From positions 5,460 through 43,597 of the forward strand of contig JBBBWG010031987.1 in the NCBI GenBank assembly GCA_037176905.1: a stretch of 38,138 nucleotides of DNA, in the 5' to 3' direction. The position numbers and the translations under genes were made by a program. This stretch comes from Azolla pinnata (taxonomy: Eukaryota > Streptophyta > Polypodiopsida > Salviniales > Salviniaceae). How positions within the stretch are numbered: the first letter of the stretch is position 1; each line of letters begins with the position of its first letter. Of this stretch, positions 1-10,308 are shown piece by piece. Below the pieces are notes generated by a model, which did not search any database, was not told the DNA's origin, and worked only from the letters and a program-made list of their open reading frames with translations.

Positions 1-50
1 CCCCCCCTTCCCCCCTCCCCCCCCCCCCCCCCCCCCTCTCTCTCTTCTTC
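1..50. repeat. poly-C / CT low-complexity tract
   Basis: The window opens with about 36 bases that are almost all C, followed by CT dinucleotides. It is simple sequence with no coding content; it may continue beyond the left edge. Confidence 0.85.
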
Positions 51-194
51 TAATATATAATGCTGTCGAGGATCTCCATGCAAAGAGTTCGGGGGAAGGA
101 GAGAGATTATTTCGTTATCTATATACACAGGAGGGGGGATCAGAAGGGTTATGTATAGGCAATTATATATATGTATGATATGCAAGATATGAAG

Positions 195-405
195 AGGGAG
201 GCAGGCGGAACGGTCGGCCAGCGGAACGGCGGAACGGTGGGACGGTGGGTGGGACCGGCCGGTGGAACGGGGGAACGGTGGGCGGGACCGGCCGGTGGAA
301 CGGCGGAACGGTGGGCGGGACCGGCCGGTGGAACGGCGGAACGGTGGGCGAGACCAGCCGATGGAACGGCGGAACGGCAAGCGGGCCGGCCCGTGCAACG
401 GCGGA
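195..405. repeat. 33-bp G-rich minisatellite downstream of the desiccation gene
   Basis: About six head-to-tail copies of a 33-base unit built from GGCGGAACGG, TGGGCGGGAC and CGGCCGGTGG. The central copies are nearly identical; the edges are diverged or truncated. Because 33 is divisible by three, every frame stays open and translates into an 11-residue period (Pro/Val/His-rich on the minus strand), but this is a by-product of the repeat. It starts about 12 bases beyond the stop codon of the desiccation-related gene, so it probably lies in that gene's 3' UTR or just past it. Confidence 0.85.
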
Positions 406-416
406 ACGCCGGCTGA

Positions 417-2903
417 TCATGGGCTATGCCCCGACGCGAGCAGGCTCCGGGCGATGCTCCCGTTGGCTCCTTTGGGGAAGAACCCGCCGGGCTGCGACGC
501 CGACCCCGTGCCGTAGACGATGCTGAAGATCTGCGCCGGCGTCCGGCCGTAGCCCAGCGAGTAGGCGTCCCCCGCCAGCGTGTTGCCGCTGATCTTGCCC
601 TCGGCGCCCAGGCACGGCGGCACCACCAGCCCCTCGTCCACCGTCCCCGTGTGGCCCAGCGCGTTGCGCAGCTCCGACAGCCGGTCCGTGATCTCCCCCA
701 CCGTCAACCCGTACACGCGCGCCTCCTTGCGCTCGTACAGCAGCGTCCGGATCTGCGCGTCCTGCCCCGACTCCACCGCCAGCAGCCCCGCCACGAGCTG
801 CGCCCGCCGCAAAAATCAAATCGTCATTTCGTCGACGGTCCGTAGATTCACGGCTATCGTCATTTCGTCGACGATCCGTAGATTCACCGATCGATCGATC
901 GACAATAGTATCGATCCGTAGATTCACAAATCCATCGATCGGTGTACAACCCTCAAAACCCTGATCGCAAACTCTGATTGGCACCTCGCCTCGCCGAGAC
1001 CTCGTCCTAATCTCTCGGGTATCTATCGAGGGCATTTATTGCATCGGCCGCGCTTACCACCGCACAATCTGAGGCAGCCTTCATTCCTACTTATTGTGTG
1101 CTTTAATTAATCAATTGATCGACGACGATGATCATGATCAGTCAATTCCATTCAACCCTACAACCCAGGCAAACCCTAATCGCAGGCTTGGCCAAATATC
1201 CTAGTCTCGGAATCGCAGGCCATAATTTGTTGCATCGCCTGCATTTGTTGCAGAAACTAATGTATTATGCTTTAATTTATGTATCGAGCCATGATGATGA
1301 TCAACCAATCAACAACCCCAGCAAACCCTACATCGCAGGCTTGGCCAAAAATCCTCATCGCCGAATCGCCGAATGGGGTTCGCAGGCTGGCCAAATATCC
1401 TAGCCTCGGGATCGTCGCCAGCAATATTAATTGCATCAGCCGCATTTATTGCAGGGTGTCTACGTGATCTGCGATCTTAATTCCTACTCTTTGAGATCAT
1501 TATCAATCCGACTTAAATTACCCGCTTGGCCGTGGAGCTCGACAGGCTCGGGTTGGCGCCAACGTAGCCCGTCAGCCCCACGTACGGCACCAGGTAGATG
1601 GCCAGCAGCCAGTTGAGCGAGTTGGCGTAGGGATTGAAGGGCGGCGACAGCGTGTGGCCCAGCGCCGCGTTCATCGTCCGTGCAAACACGCCCACGCTGA
1701 TGTCCAGCTGCACCCTCGGGAACGCGTTCGGGATGCTCCGTTTGATAGCCCTGCAGCGCCATGCAGATCGCACGAGGGTTTAAAGCAATCTATCATGGAT
1801 CATTCATTACAAGACAGGCGATTATAATGAAATCGCCGATGATTTATATGTGAAGTCCTCACCGATCGACCGATCGATCGAACATGATGATTCCATCATC
1901 CGATTAGCTCATGATCATGACTATAATTCAGCCCTTATCATGACAACCAATTAAGCTTGACAGCTAGTAATCCAGCTCATAACCATTGCTAATTACGCCC
2001 TCGTCATAAATTGGCAATCGATATAATCAACTCGGCTACTAATTTAATCCAGCTGACTATTTACTAATTAATGCCATCATATTGACAACCGATAATTAAC
2101 TCAGCTATCAATTGAATCCAGCTGCGTACTACTACTACGCATGCATGCATGCATGCGTAGTGCCCAAATCGTGTGATGATCCGATGCCCGAATCATTCTA
2201 GCAAATGGATCGCTGCTGCTAATTTCAACTATGCCCAGTTCGATTGATCGACCCGAAGATTCGATCGCACACAGTCTGTTGGTTAACATCGAAAGAGTGC
2301 ACACGATCAAATACATAACCATGCGTAGAAGATTCAGATTCAGCACCTGATGTGGCCAACTTCTTGGAGGGCCAACTGCTTGGTGATGTCGAGGATGAAG
2401 GGATCGAGGTTGGCCTTCTGGGCGCCGATGGGGCGAGGGCCGCCGGCGATGAGCGAGGGATCGAAGGCTTCGAGGCCGCTGCCGTAGGCGCCGTTGAGGA
2501 AGAGCTCGGCCTCGAGGTACTCGAGGTTGAGGGCGACTTCCAGGAGCTGGGCGTCGTTGGGCGGGATCGGCGACGGCTGGTATGATCCTGGGGGTGGCGC
2601 GATCGTGCAGTTGATTCCGATTCCGGAATATTCGAAATTGGAATCGGAATCTCGGCCCCCGTCGCCGCCGCCGCCGCCGGCGGCGGGAGAAGAAGATTCC
2701 GTGCCGTGCAGCCCATCCTCCTCCACATCGTCGGACGTCCTCGCCGCAGAAGCTGCGTCAGCTGCTGCTGCTGCTGCCCGGTGTAAGTGCGCCCCCAAGA
2801 CGATGATCAGACTACAGCAGATCATCAGAGACCACAACCGCATGATTCGCAGCCGCGAGCTCACTGATTTGGGCCGACTAGTCGCGATCATCATCGGCGC
2901 CAT
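417..2903 (-). CDS. Desiccation-related protein, PCC13-62 / ferritin-like family
   Basis: Three exons on the minus strand: 2903-2347, 1750-1522 and 797-417, all with GT/AG junctions; they join in frame to 388 residues. The chosen ATG (2903) has A at -3 and G at +4; an internal ATG at 2843 sits just before the hydrophobic stretch. Residues about 20-38 form a signal-anchor-like segment (MRLWSLMICCSLIIVLG), followed by an Ala-rich and Gly-rich variable region. The ferritin-like part starts near NDAQLLEVALNLEYLEAELF, continues with EVGHIRAIK across the first junction and VESGQDAQIRTLLYE in exon 3, and ends in the typical PGGFFPKGANG tail. Family members are extracytoplasmic proteins that accumulate during drying; the biochemical role is not settled. 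Exons are very GC-rich. Family assignment is firm; the exact start is less so. Confidence 0.88.
1120..1455. repeat. Diverged tandem duplication (about 160 bp) in intron 2 of the desiccation gene
   Basis: Two blocks in the same order: roughly 1095-1255 and 1268-1450. Shared landmarks are a CTTTAATTTAT-like start, a GATGATCA-rich stretch, CAAACCCTA, TCGCAGGCTTGGCCAAA, ATATCCTAG and a TTGCATC...GCATTTATTGCAG end. The second copy carries an extra partial unit. It lies between exons 2 and 3 and has no coding role. Boundaries are approximate. Confidence 0.65.
2134..2161. promoter_or_regulatory. Perfect 28-bp palindrome made of RY (CATGCATG) motifs
   Basis: The 28 bases are identical to their reverse complement. 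The centre is four GCAT units, so it contains several overlapping CATGCATG/TGCATG sites, the RY core recognised by B3-domain maturation regulators (ABI3/VP1/LEC2/FUS3 families). It lies in intron 1 of the desiccation gene, about 185 bases downstream of the donor. The symmetry and motif are visible; a regulatory role is inference. Confidence 0.5.
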
Positions 2904-2999
2904 GTTTTCTCGATCACTAATTCCGATCGATCCACCCGCCGATCGATCGATTGATTCGGCTGCAACACTAGCACTGCGACGCAATTGAAGCAATATCAT

Positions 3000-3419
3000 A
3001 ATTAGGTGGGCACGCGTGAGCGATCATGGGCGATTAGAGGTAATTATGATCGAATGAATATAAATTAGGGCATGCATGAGAGATCCATATGGGTGATTAG
3101 AGGTAATCCGATTATGAAGAATTAGGGCGCGCATGCTGCAAGATGGGCGATTAGAGATGGTAATCCAAATTGTGAATGATTAGGGCTGAACGCATAAGAG
3201 ATAATCGGCGATTAGAGCTGCAGGTAATCGAATTGTGAATAATTAGGGCACGTCGCATGAGAGATAATGGGCGATTAGAGCTGGTAATCAAATTTGTGAA
3301 TAATTAGGGCACGTCGCGTGAGAGATCATGAGGTAATCAAATTATGAATAATCAGGGCACTTTGCATGAGAGATCATGGGCGATTAGGGGTAATCAAATC
3401 AAATCAAATCAAATCAAAT
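3000..3419. repeat. About 60-bp minisatellite (seven copies) upstream of the desiccation gene, ending in (AAATC)n
   Basis: Each unit has the order ATTAGGGC, a CATGAGAGAT-like block, GGGCGATTAGAG and a GGTAATC...TGAATA end. Copies start near 3000, 3062, 3120, 3180, 3241, 3303 and 3350 and differ by substitutions and small deletions. The last runs into five AAATC units (3394-3419). The array begins about 100 bases upstream of the desiccation gene's ATG, so it occupies its 5' UTR or proximal promoter. A 66-codon plus-strand frame starting at 3418 has no recognisable family and is not called. Confidence 0.8.
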
Positions 3420-3734
3420 GGCAGCTACGGATCCTCACCTGCAGCAGCTTCAAAACTACCGAGCCGAGCGAGCTATAGATGAGAAGAGCACAACAATCAG
3501 CCTTCTAACCTTTGAAACAATCAAAACCCCGTCTAAAGTTGGGGAAGGCGCCTGCCTACTAGCTGGACTGCGGAATGAACGGAATGGATTTTGGAATTGG
3601 AATTTGTTGACGGACTGATTGGGTGTGATAATTCTAATGAATTTGGGGTGAAATTGCCCTAAATTTGAAGCGCACTAGAGCTGCATGCAATGGAATGGAA
3701 GGAGGCGATGATCAGATCTAGAAGCGGAGCTCAT

Positions 3735-3747
3735 GAATTTATAGGCG
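3735..3747 (-). promoter_or_regulatory. Possible TATA box (CTATAAATT on the minus strand)
   Basis: The minus strand reads GCCTATAAATTCATG, a good TATA match and the only clear one I saw upstream of the desiccation gene. It is about 835 bases before the ATG, so the leader would have to be long or spliced. Weak evidence. Confidence 0.25.
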
Positions 3748-3805
3748 ATGAGCCATCTGTATTCTGCTATAACGTGGCAATGCCGTCTTCTTTCAACGTG
3801 GCAGC

Positions 3806-3945
3806 ATTCCCTTCTTCTTTCTTCTTTCTTCTTCACATTTCTTGTTTTCTTCTTCAGATTTCTTCTTCTTTCTTCTTTCCCTGATCCGGCGCCTCCTCTT
3901 CCTTCTTCATCTTCTTTCCCCGGAGCCTCTGATCAGTCGTTTTTC
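3806..3945. repeat. TTC/TCTTT pyrimidine-rich tract
   Basis: About 140 bases dominated by TTCTTCTTTC-type runs on the plus strand. The short open frames across it are low-complexity artefacts. Confidence 0.6.
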
Positions 3946-4329
3946 TTTCTATAATCAGACACAGAGCTCTCATGGGCATGTATGACTCCGTAATTCCCCC
4001 CCCACATTCTTTCAATTTTGGGGCTCGTCTTGATTCCCAAGAAATTAGGAATTTGATCAGCGAGCTCTTGATTCCTGCCTGCAATTTACCCCGGGCCAAA
4101 GCCAATTAAATGCTGCAGGATTTTCCTCCTCCTCGATCTATGCAGCGGAGATCGATCATCATCCGATCCTTCAACTACTACAGTCTACAGCTGATCACGC
4201 TCTTGTGCCCTGCATAGCATCTCCACCATTCCATCCCATCCCATCGCATCCATCCACCACACATGATGTGCAATTGCATTTTGCATACATACATTCATAT
4301 TGTGGCCAGCAATTAACCGGCAATCTTGT

Positions 4330-5080
4330 ACTTATATTTTGCTCTGAATATCAACCCTACTGATCGATGGGCGATCGGTCGGTATAGTTAAACTGCTCGC
4401 TGCGCAATTAGCAATCTAATTATCCCACTGATAATATAAACATGTGATTGCGTCGGAATCATACTATTGCTCTGAATAACTCTACTGATCGATGTCGATA
4501 TTCGGTCTTATAATTAAATTGCGCGCCGTGCAATTAGCGATATAGTTATCCCACCAATTGTAAGGTGGGATCGGGTTGGATCAATCCGGCTATAGTTTTG
4601 CTCTGAATAACTCTACTCAACGGCGATCAATAGGTTAGCGGATATAATTATTATCCTACCGATTATAACGCGCGATCGGATCAGAATCCGGCTAATATAC
4701 TATCTCAATAACTCTGCTGATTGACGGTGATCACTCCTTACATACTGCTTGTCATGCAATTAGCAATATAATCATCCCACCAATTATAACCGCGCGATTG
4801 GGTCGGAATCCGTCCACATTCTATTGCTCTGAAATATAACTCTACTGATCGACGACAATCAGGTGTTACATAATTAAAATTGCTCGTCCAGGTGTTACAT
4901 AATTAAAACTTGCTCGTTGTGCAGTTAGCGATCCAATTATCCCACCAATTATAAGGAGCGATTGGGCCGGAATATTCCATCCTAATTATACCAATTACCT
5001 CTAATCATATGCACGCCGGAATATTCCATCCTAATTATACCGATTACCTCTAAACATATGTGCATCGTTGCCGTTTCGAA
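4330..5080. repeat. Degenerate tandem array, about five copies of a 105-130 bp unit
   Basis: Successive units begin near 4337, 4468, 4597, 4703 and 4823. Each has the order TGCTCTGAATAACTCTACTG, a GATCGATG-like block, AATTAAA..TGCTCG, TGCAATTAGCAAT, ATTATCCCACC, AATTATAA and a GCGATTGGGTCGGAATCC-like end. The last copy has two internal duplications: CAGGTGTTACATAATTAAAA at about 4860 and 4889, and a block of about 50 bp beginning GCCGGAATATTCC at about 4968 and 5017. Noncoding; homology among copies is clear by eye, boundaries approximate. Confidence 0.75.
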
Positions 5081-5089
5081 TACACTACT

Positions 5090-6570
5090 AATTATTAAGA
5101 TCATGCTGATCCTATATTACTCATGGCCAGCTAATGATTTGCTATAAGCTAGCAGCTGGATCATCAACATGAATGGATTGCTTCAACTCATGATCACTAG
5201 ACCATCGATGCAAAGCACTTCGAATCGTTGCAATATTAGTACGTAATCAGCACGGTTACAAATCATTTTCGCGTCTGCAGCTATGCCAATGTCGACAAAC
5301 CACACGTCATAATGTTCACGCCGCACGCACGAACAGAAGATCACTCGATGCGTTTCTAATGACTAGCATCAGAGATTTTTCCAGGTCCACCTGATCAACA
5401 GACGATATTATTCTCAGCAGCTAATTAACCCGTCGTAATTAGAGAGTAGATATCTCTATACGAATATCGTTTGTTGAACGATATCCATCGAATTCTCTGT
5501 CCTTTCTGGCGTTTAACCGTTGTACGTGTACAATCGGACACGATCGGCATGCTAAGATTCTCTTCGATAATTCGCAAGAGAACTACGATCTTGACAAATT
5601 GCTTGCAAGTGGGTTGCAGTAGCCATGGTCGACAGAATACTAGTAATTAAATGGTAACTCCCTTCAATAAAAATGTAGCTATGCGGTAATTAATCGCACT
5701 TGTAATTCGATTCTTGAATTGTATAAACTGCACCCGGCACCTTCTCATATCAGTCGTATATGATTGTACTTATATTCTACAATTTGGATGGGATCATATA
5801 ATTTAGCATGCACCATTTACAATCATGCTTGCAAAAACTTCACCGCAACTTGACGACGTCGAATAATGTGGTGTGCCAGCTACTTGTATCTCTCTACCGC
5901 TAGATACTTTGGTTGATCATGCGCTGATCATCAGCCCCCAACATCGATGGTATCCAGTGTTGGCGAATGATATAAGGAATACGGTCTATCAACTAGTAAT
6001 GGCCCGCGTAGATATCATTAGGCAGAATACAACTTTGTTTAATCAGCACCACTGTGTCGTTATATTGCCTGTTATAGCTAAATGAGGGTGTTTAAGACCG
6101 TCTTAATTTTGGAGTAGATCACATAATTAAGAGTATGTCACATCATTAATCGTTGGCGCATGAACATTAACTTGGTGTGAGAATATTGACCCAACTCTTA
6201 TTTCATGGATACACTTGTACAATTTTCTACCCGATCAAGCTTCTTCACGTAAAAAAAAACCCTCTATGGATCAGTACACTTTTCATTTCAGCTTCTATAC
6301 TTAATGTTTTTCCCATTTCAAGATATCCTTTGATCATCACTTAGGTATAGTGTTTAGCACCAAATTAACTGAGAAAGTATATAAGAATGAGTAGAGCATG
6401 CTAGTAAATAAATAAATATCTAGCTGTATCTGCATAATCCCTAAAACATGGATACAATCAATCAAAGTATGAAGGGAGGAAACAACAAAATATGGAGGCT
6501 AGTATCATGACTTTCAAATTGCATTACCAAATTTTATGAAAAAAGCATGCACCTTACCTGTTTTCCCCTT
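5090..6570. other. Gene-free AT-rich stretch
   Basis: I see no coding exon, RNA gene or organised repeat here. The longest open frame (5873-6085, plus) has no family features. The segment separates the tandem array from the LINE relic. Confidence 0.6.
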
Positions 6571-6578
6571 GATTATCA

Positions 6579-7480
6579 TCATATCCACTGATCCTCAATG
6601 TTAAAACTTGGTTCTAGCATTGCCATCTCCGCTGCATGAAATTTTTTATAGCTGCAAAATACCTTTTCACTTCTTGCTTTCAATATATGCACATGATAGA
6701 GGAACTCGGCTTGTGTCATTTCCTTCCTAAATCCTTGATAGTCCACATCTTTGAGTGGCACCTCGGATTCACTAATAATAGTAATGCAAATAGCATGCAT
6801 TGATCCACTAGAAGTCTCGTGATAGAAGGCCTCACTACTCGCGGAAGACCATGTAATTACCTGGCCCCAAGTAATGTTTCTCAGAAATTTCCAATGAATC
6901 AAAATTCTAATAATACACGATCATATTGCTAATTTGTATAGCCTTACTCTCCCATAGGTAGTGCTTAATTATTTGCATCTCCTCACTATCACACAATAAG
7001 CATACTTGAGAAGGACTTGCATTATGCGACCTCGATCCAATTACTATAGCATTATGAGGCAATAGCAAGTGAAAAAGAACTATTGTCCTTGATGCTTCTC
7101 GCTGGCCACAAAATTTTAAGTTTGTCCAAAAATTAGCTAAGAACTCATTATACAACTGTAGTTTCGCATGCTCTTGAGACACACATAGACATTGACAAAA
7201 AACTACTAATTGAAGAAAAGGAGTACATTTTATTACTTTTTGGGTCCGTCCAATCATATTCCATGAAAGCCTTCGTAGAGACTTCTTCTGATCCCAAGGC
7301 CATGAGCTTCATTCCGCAAAAATAAATTTGCCAATCTTAGGAAATAATATGTACGTTATAGGTAGTAACTAGAATAATTTTTTCATTGATATATGTTGTG
7401 AGTATACATGTGGATTTGGTCAGTTCATTCTCAACAATTTTTCGATTTGCGAGTCTTTGGATCTATGTCGTCTCAATCAT
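6579..7480 (-). mobile_element. Decayed LINE (non-LTR retrotransposon) ORF2 3' end, zf-RVT region
   Basis: Two broken minus-strand frames follow each other. The upstream one (7257-6907) contains a run resembling the zinc-binding segment after plant LINE reverse transcriptases: FWTNLKFCGQRE, then LLPHNAIVIGSRSHNASP, CLLCDSEE and IKHYLWES. It has the Cys-x2-Cys and His positions, but the last expected Cys is Ser. After a stop and frameshift the second frame (6902-6579) has WGQVITWSSASSEAFYHETS and ILKARSEKVF, similar to the C-terminal I-W-K-x-R-N/C-x-V-F stretch of such elements. Scrambled similar sequence may extend upstream to about 7480 or beyond. It is inactive. Family assignment is by motif recall only. 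Confidence 0.55.
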
Positions 7481-8065
7481 TCCTTCGATTTTTAATTCTC
7501 TCCAACTTAGTAGAAGAAAAGAACTTGGGGAAGGGAATGTGCCACATTCATGTCGGAGTTTTACACTCCGCATCTACATTCTCAAAATGGTCAATGTTCC
7601 ATGTAGGTTACACGGTGATGTCGAAATGGCAAAGCCCTAGACTAATGCTAATAATAATGGAAGACAGCATGGTCCTCAGCTCAATGTTTCATTTCGCCAT
7701 TGCTATTGTCATCATGAGTTCTTCTGGTCCTGATTCCAAAGTTGGCGACAGGGAGATAATCAATAGGAAGATCGATCATCTATTAACAGTAAGATAGTAT
7801 TTGTGGTAATGTACATACACTATTCTATGGTCGAATCAGAATGGAAATTTCTGTATGAGGATACAGATACAAAGACAAGGCATGGTGAGATTTGAACCCA
7901 AAGGAACAGATGCCAAGAAGGGCTAAGTATGGAAATGATGATGGTTTGTCTAGCTGCTTGTTGTCGACAACGGGATTTTAGATTGGATGTCCACCAAACC
8001 TAGACAAAGACAAACCAACAACTATGCTACATATAAATTTTCTTGGCCAACTAACTACTTGAATG

Positions 8066-8112
8066 CATTCATTCATTCATTCAGTCATTCATTCATTCAT
8101 GCATGCATGCTT
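8066..8112. repeat. (CATT)n microsatellite ending in GCATGCATGC
   Basis: About nine imperfect CATT units followed by GCATGCATGC, visible directly. Confidence 0.9.
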
Positions 8113-8540
8113 CTGATTCAACCATAGCTTTGGCCGACAAGCCGTCCATCTATCCGCCCAAAAAAGGGAACCCAACTTTTTTTCCCAACCTCTTTCTCTA
8201 GCCAAGTGTTTGAAATCCCTCTTTCAGAGAAAATCAAAATGCTGGTACTAGCAAAGCAAGCAGAACCTCCCTACAGTAGTAAAATGACTTGTCCTCGTGG
8301 TAAAACCGATTTCTCTCCATGCTCCACAGCTGAAGTTCGCTTCCATGCACAAGAAGGGAATTGAATTCACCGTGATCTCCGATGGACAATAAGAGGAGGG
8401 GCAACAAGACGTTGACGCCGTTAGCTAGGATCAATGAAGTTGGGAGATGTCTCTTTTATTGTCCTTATTGAAGAGAAATAATTGTGGGTTCTCTCGGCCA
8501 CCCTCGAATGTAGGATTATAGGGGGGGATGGAAGGTAAAG

Positions 8541-8587
8541 TAGATAGATAGATAGATTAGATAGATAGCTAGACAGACAGATAGATA
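8541..8587. repeat. (GATA)n / (GACA)n microsatellite
   Basis: Interrupted run of AGAT units with two AGAC units, visible directly. Confidence 0.9.
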
Positions 8588-8712
8588 CAAGTTGTGTGGA
8601 GGATTGGACGAAAGACGTGCTTCTTACGATCACCCGAAAGGGGATCGATCGACTGAGACTTAAGGCGGTAGATACAAAGTGGGATTAGATGGGGAAAGGG
8701 GGGGTGGGGAAA

Positions 8713-10272
8713 TTATTCTAGCGGCTCCATCGGCCACTGCTTCCTCCAGATGCCGATCTCTTGCTCAGAGCACAGCTTCCTCACACCCGCGTAGAAGCCC
8801 TCGTTGTCGTTGCCTTTCTCGCGGTGGTTCTGCCGCTCGATAGACGTCCGCCTCCATCGCGAGCCCGGGGCATATTGGTTGAACTCCAGCCATACCAAAT
8901 CTAGAGCCATATATAACATCAACAGATAGACAACAGGGTTTATCAGCTTTAATAGTACATAGTTAGTTGCACTGCTAGAGATAGGGATAGAGATAGAGAT
9001 AGAGATAGAGATAGAGATAAGCTTGATGCACCATGCACACCGCAACAGCATGTCCGAGGGTCTCCGTCGCATGTGCTAAGATGCCCTACGACTCCATACC
9101 ACCATCCTGCACAAGCATTGTTTGAGGGGTTGATGTCTATCTTCACAATGCTTATCTCTATCTATCTAATACCCTCGACCGGAGAAGGAAGGACAAAGAA
9201 ACCCCATCGTACATACCATATGGGAAGCGCTTGTTCCGCCTCCATTGAACCTCGACATGGTCCCCAGGCCGTAGATCGTCGAGAGGGTCCGAGACGTAGA
9301 GCTCGTGGGCTCGCGCTGCGACGGGCGGAGCTCGCAACCGGTGCCATGCGATGCCCTCCTCGATCAGCAGCGAGCACGATCCGTGCGGCGGATACCTTCC
9401 ATGGTTCAGAGTTTTGGGTCATGCATTTGATTTGAAGTTCGATTTGTAAAGAAAATCCGAAATTGTTTTGGAGCGCATTAACCATGTCCTAGACAAGCGA
9501 AAGAGCTTCCATACAGAACCCACCACATTTGCCCACAGAAACTTGCTAACAATGCTTCCATTTCCAAATCATAAAACTAAAAAAACAAAACAAAACAAAA
9601 GATACAGCATATGCATATGTATACCTGGCTGTGAAGGTATCTGAATGCCGATCGTAGCATACCTCGGCATCGTAGCACGACAACAGGAACCCCACGTGGC
9701 CGTGCTGCAAATTGCAGCAGTGCAATGAACGGATAAGAACAAAGAAGAGCTAGTTCGATATGCACACAACATTCTCTGCGATGACGACTGGCATACTTCA
9801 AAACCTTATTGAATCCATCCCAAATATGTAGCTCATATGGCCAAAACCAAAACATCAATGCGATATCCCTTCGTCTTCATGCTAGGGCCAAATTCTGTAT
9901 AGAGTGGCATATACCCATGCCGATGTATGCACACGGCATATCTAGACAAAGATGAATGCCAAAGACATGCCCACAGAGTGATATAAATATGTCTGACAAC
10001 ATGACCAAAGATGAACCCTAGCAGAAAGATGCCATTTTGAACACGTGTGTTCCACAGTGACATGCATGTAGCACAAGGATCAAAGGCTGAACCCATGATG
10101 ATGGCAGGAAATCTGTACAACATGATACCACACAATCGAGCGCATCGTATACCTCGCGGTTGTAGACTTGGGCTGGGAACCAAAAGGAGCCGCTTTCGAG
10201 CGTCGCAAACCATCGCATGTAAGAGGCATTATCATGTGGGCAATGCTGTTGTAGTTGCTGTTGTCGTTGATA

Positions 10273-10308
<36 letters not shown>

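Larger units (their letters stand above)
7500..8712. other. Intergenic stretch with microsatellites, downstream of the F-box gene
   Basis: Contains a (CATT)n/GCATGC tract at about 8066-8112 and a (GATA)n-like tract at about 8541-8587. Small open frames here (for example 7408-7797 plus) show no recognisable domain. The right end should contain the 3' UTR of the F-box gene. Confidence 0.6.

Noticed and set aside
163..526. Long Pro/Val/His- or Gly/Arg-rich open frames on both strands
   Set aside because: All are products of the 33-bp repeat; the period is divisible by three so every frame stays open.
424..1035. 203-codon minus frame overlapping the desiccation gene's last exon
   Set aside because: Frame-shifted shadow of GC-rich coding DNA; the true frame carries the family motifs.
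3418..3618. 66-codon plus ORF starting inside (AAATC)n
   Set aside because: No homologue-like motifs, starts in a microsatellite, and lies in the likely leader/promoter of the opposite gene.
8949..9146. Ser/Leu repeat protein on the minus strand
   Set aside because: The 5' part is F-box exon 4; the SLSLSL run is read-through into the intronic CTCTAT microsatellite.
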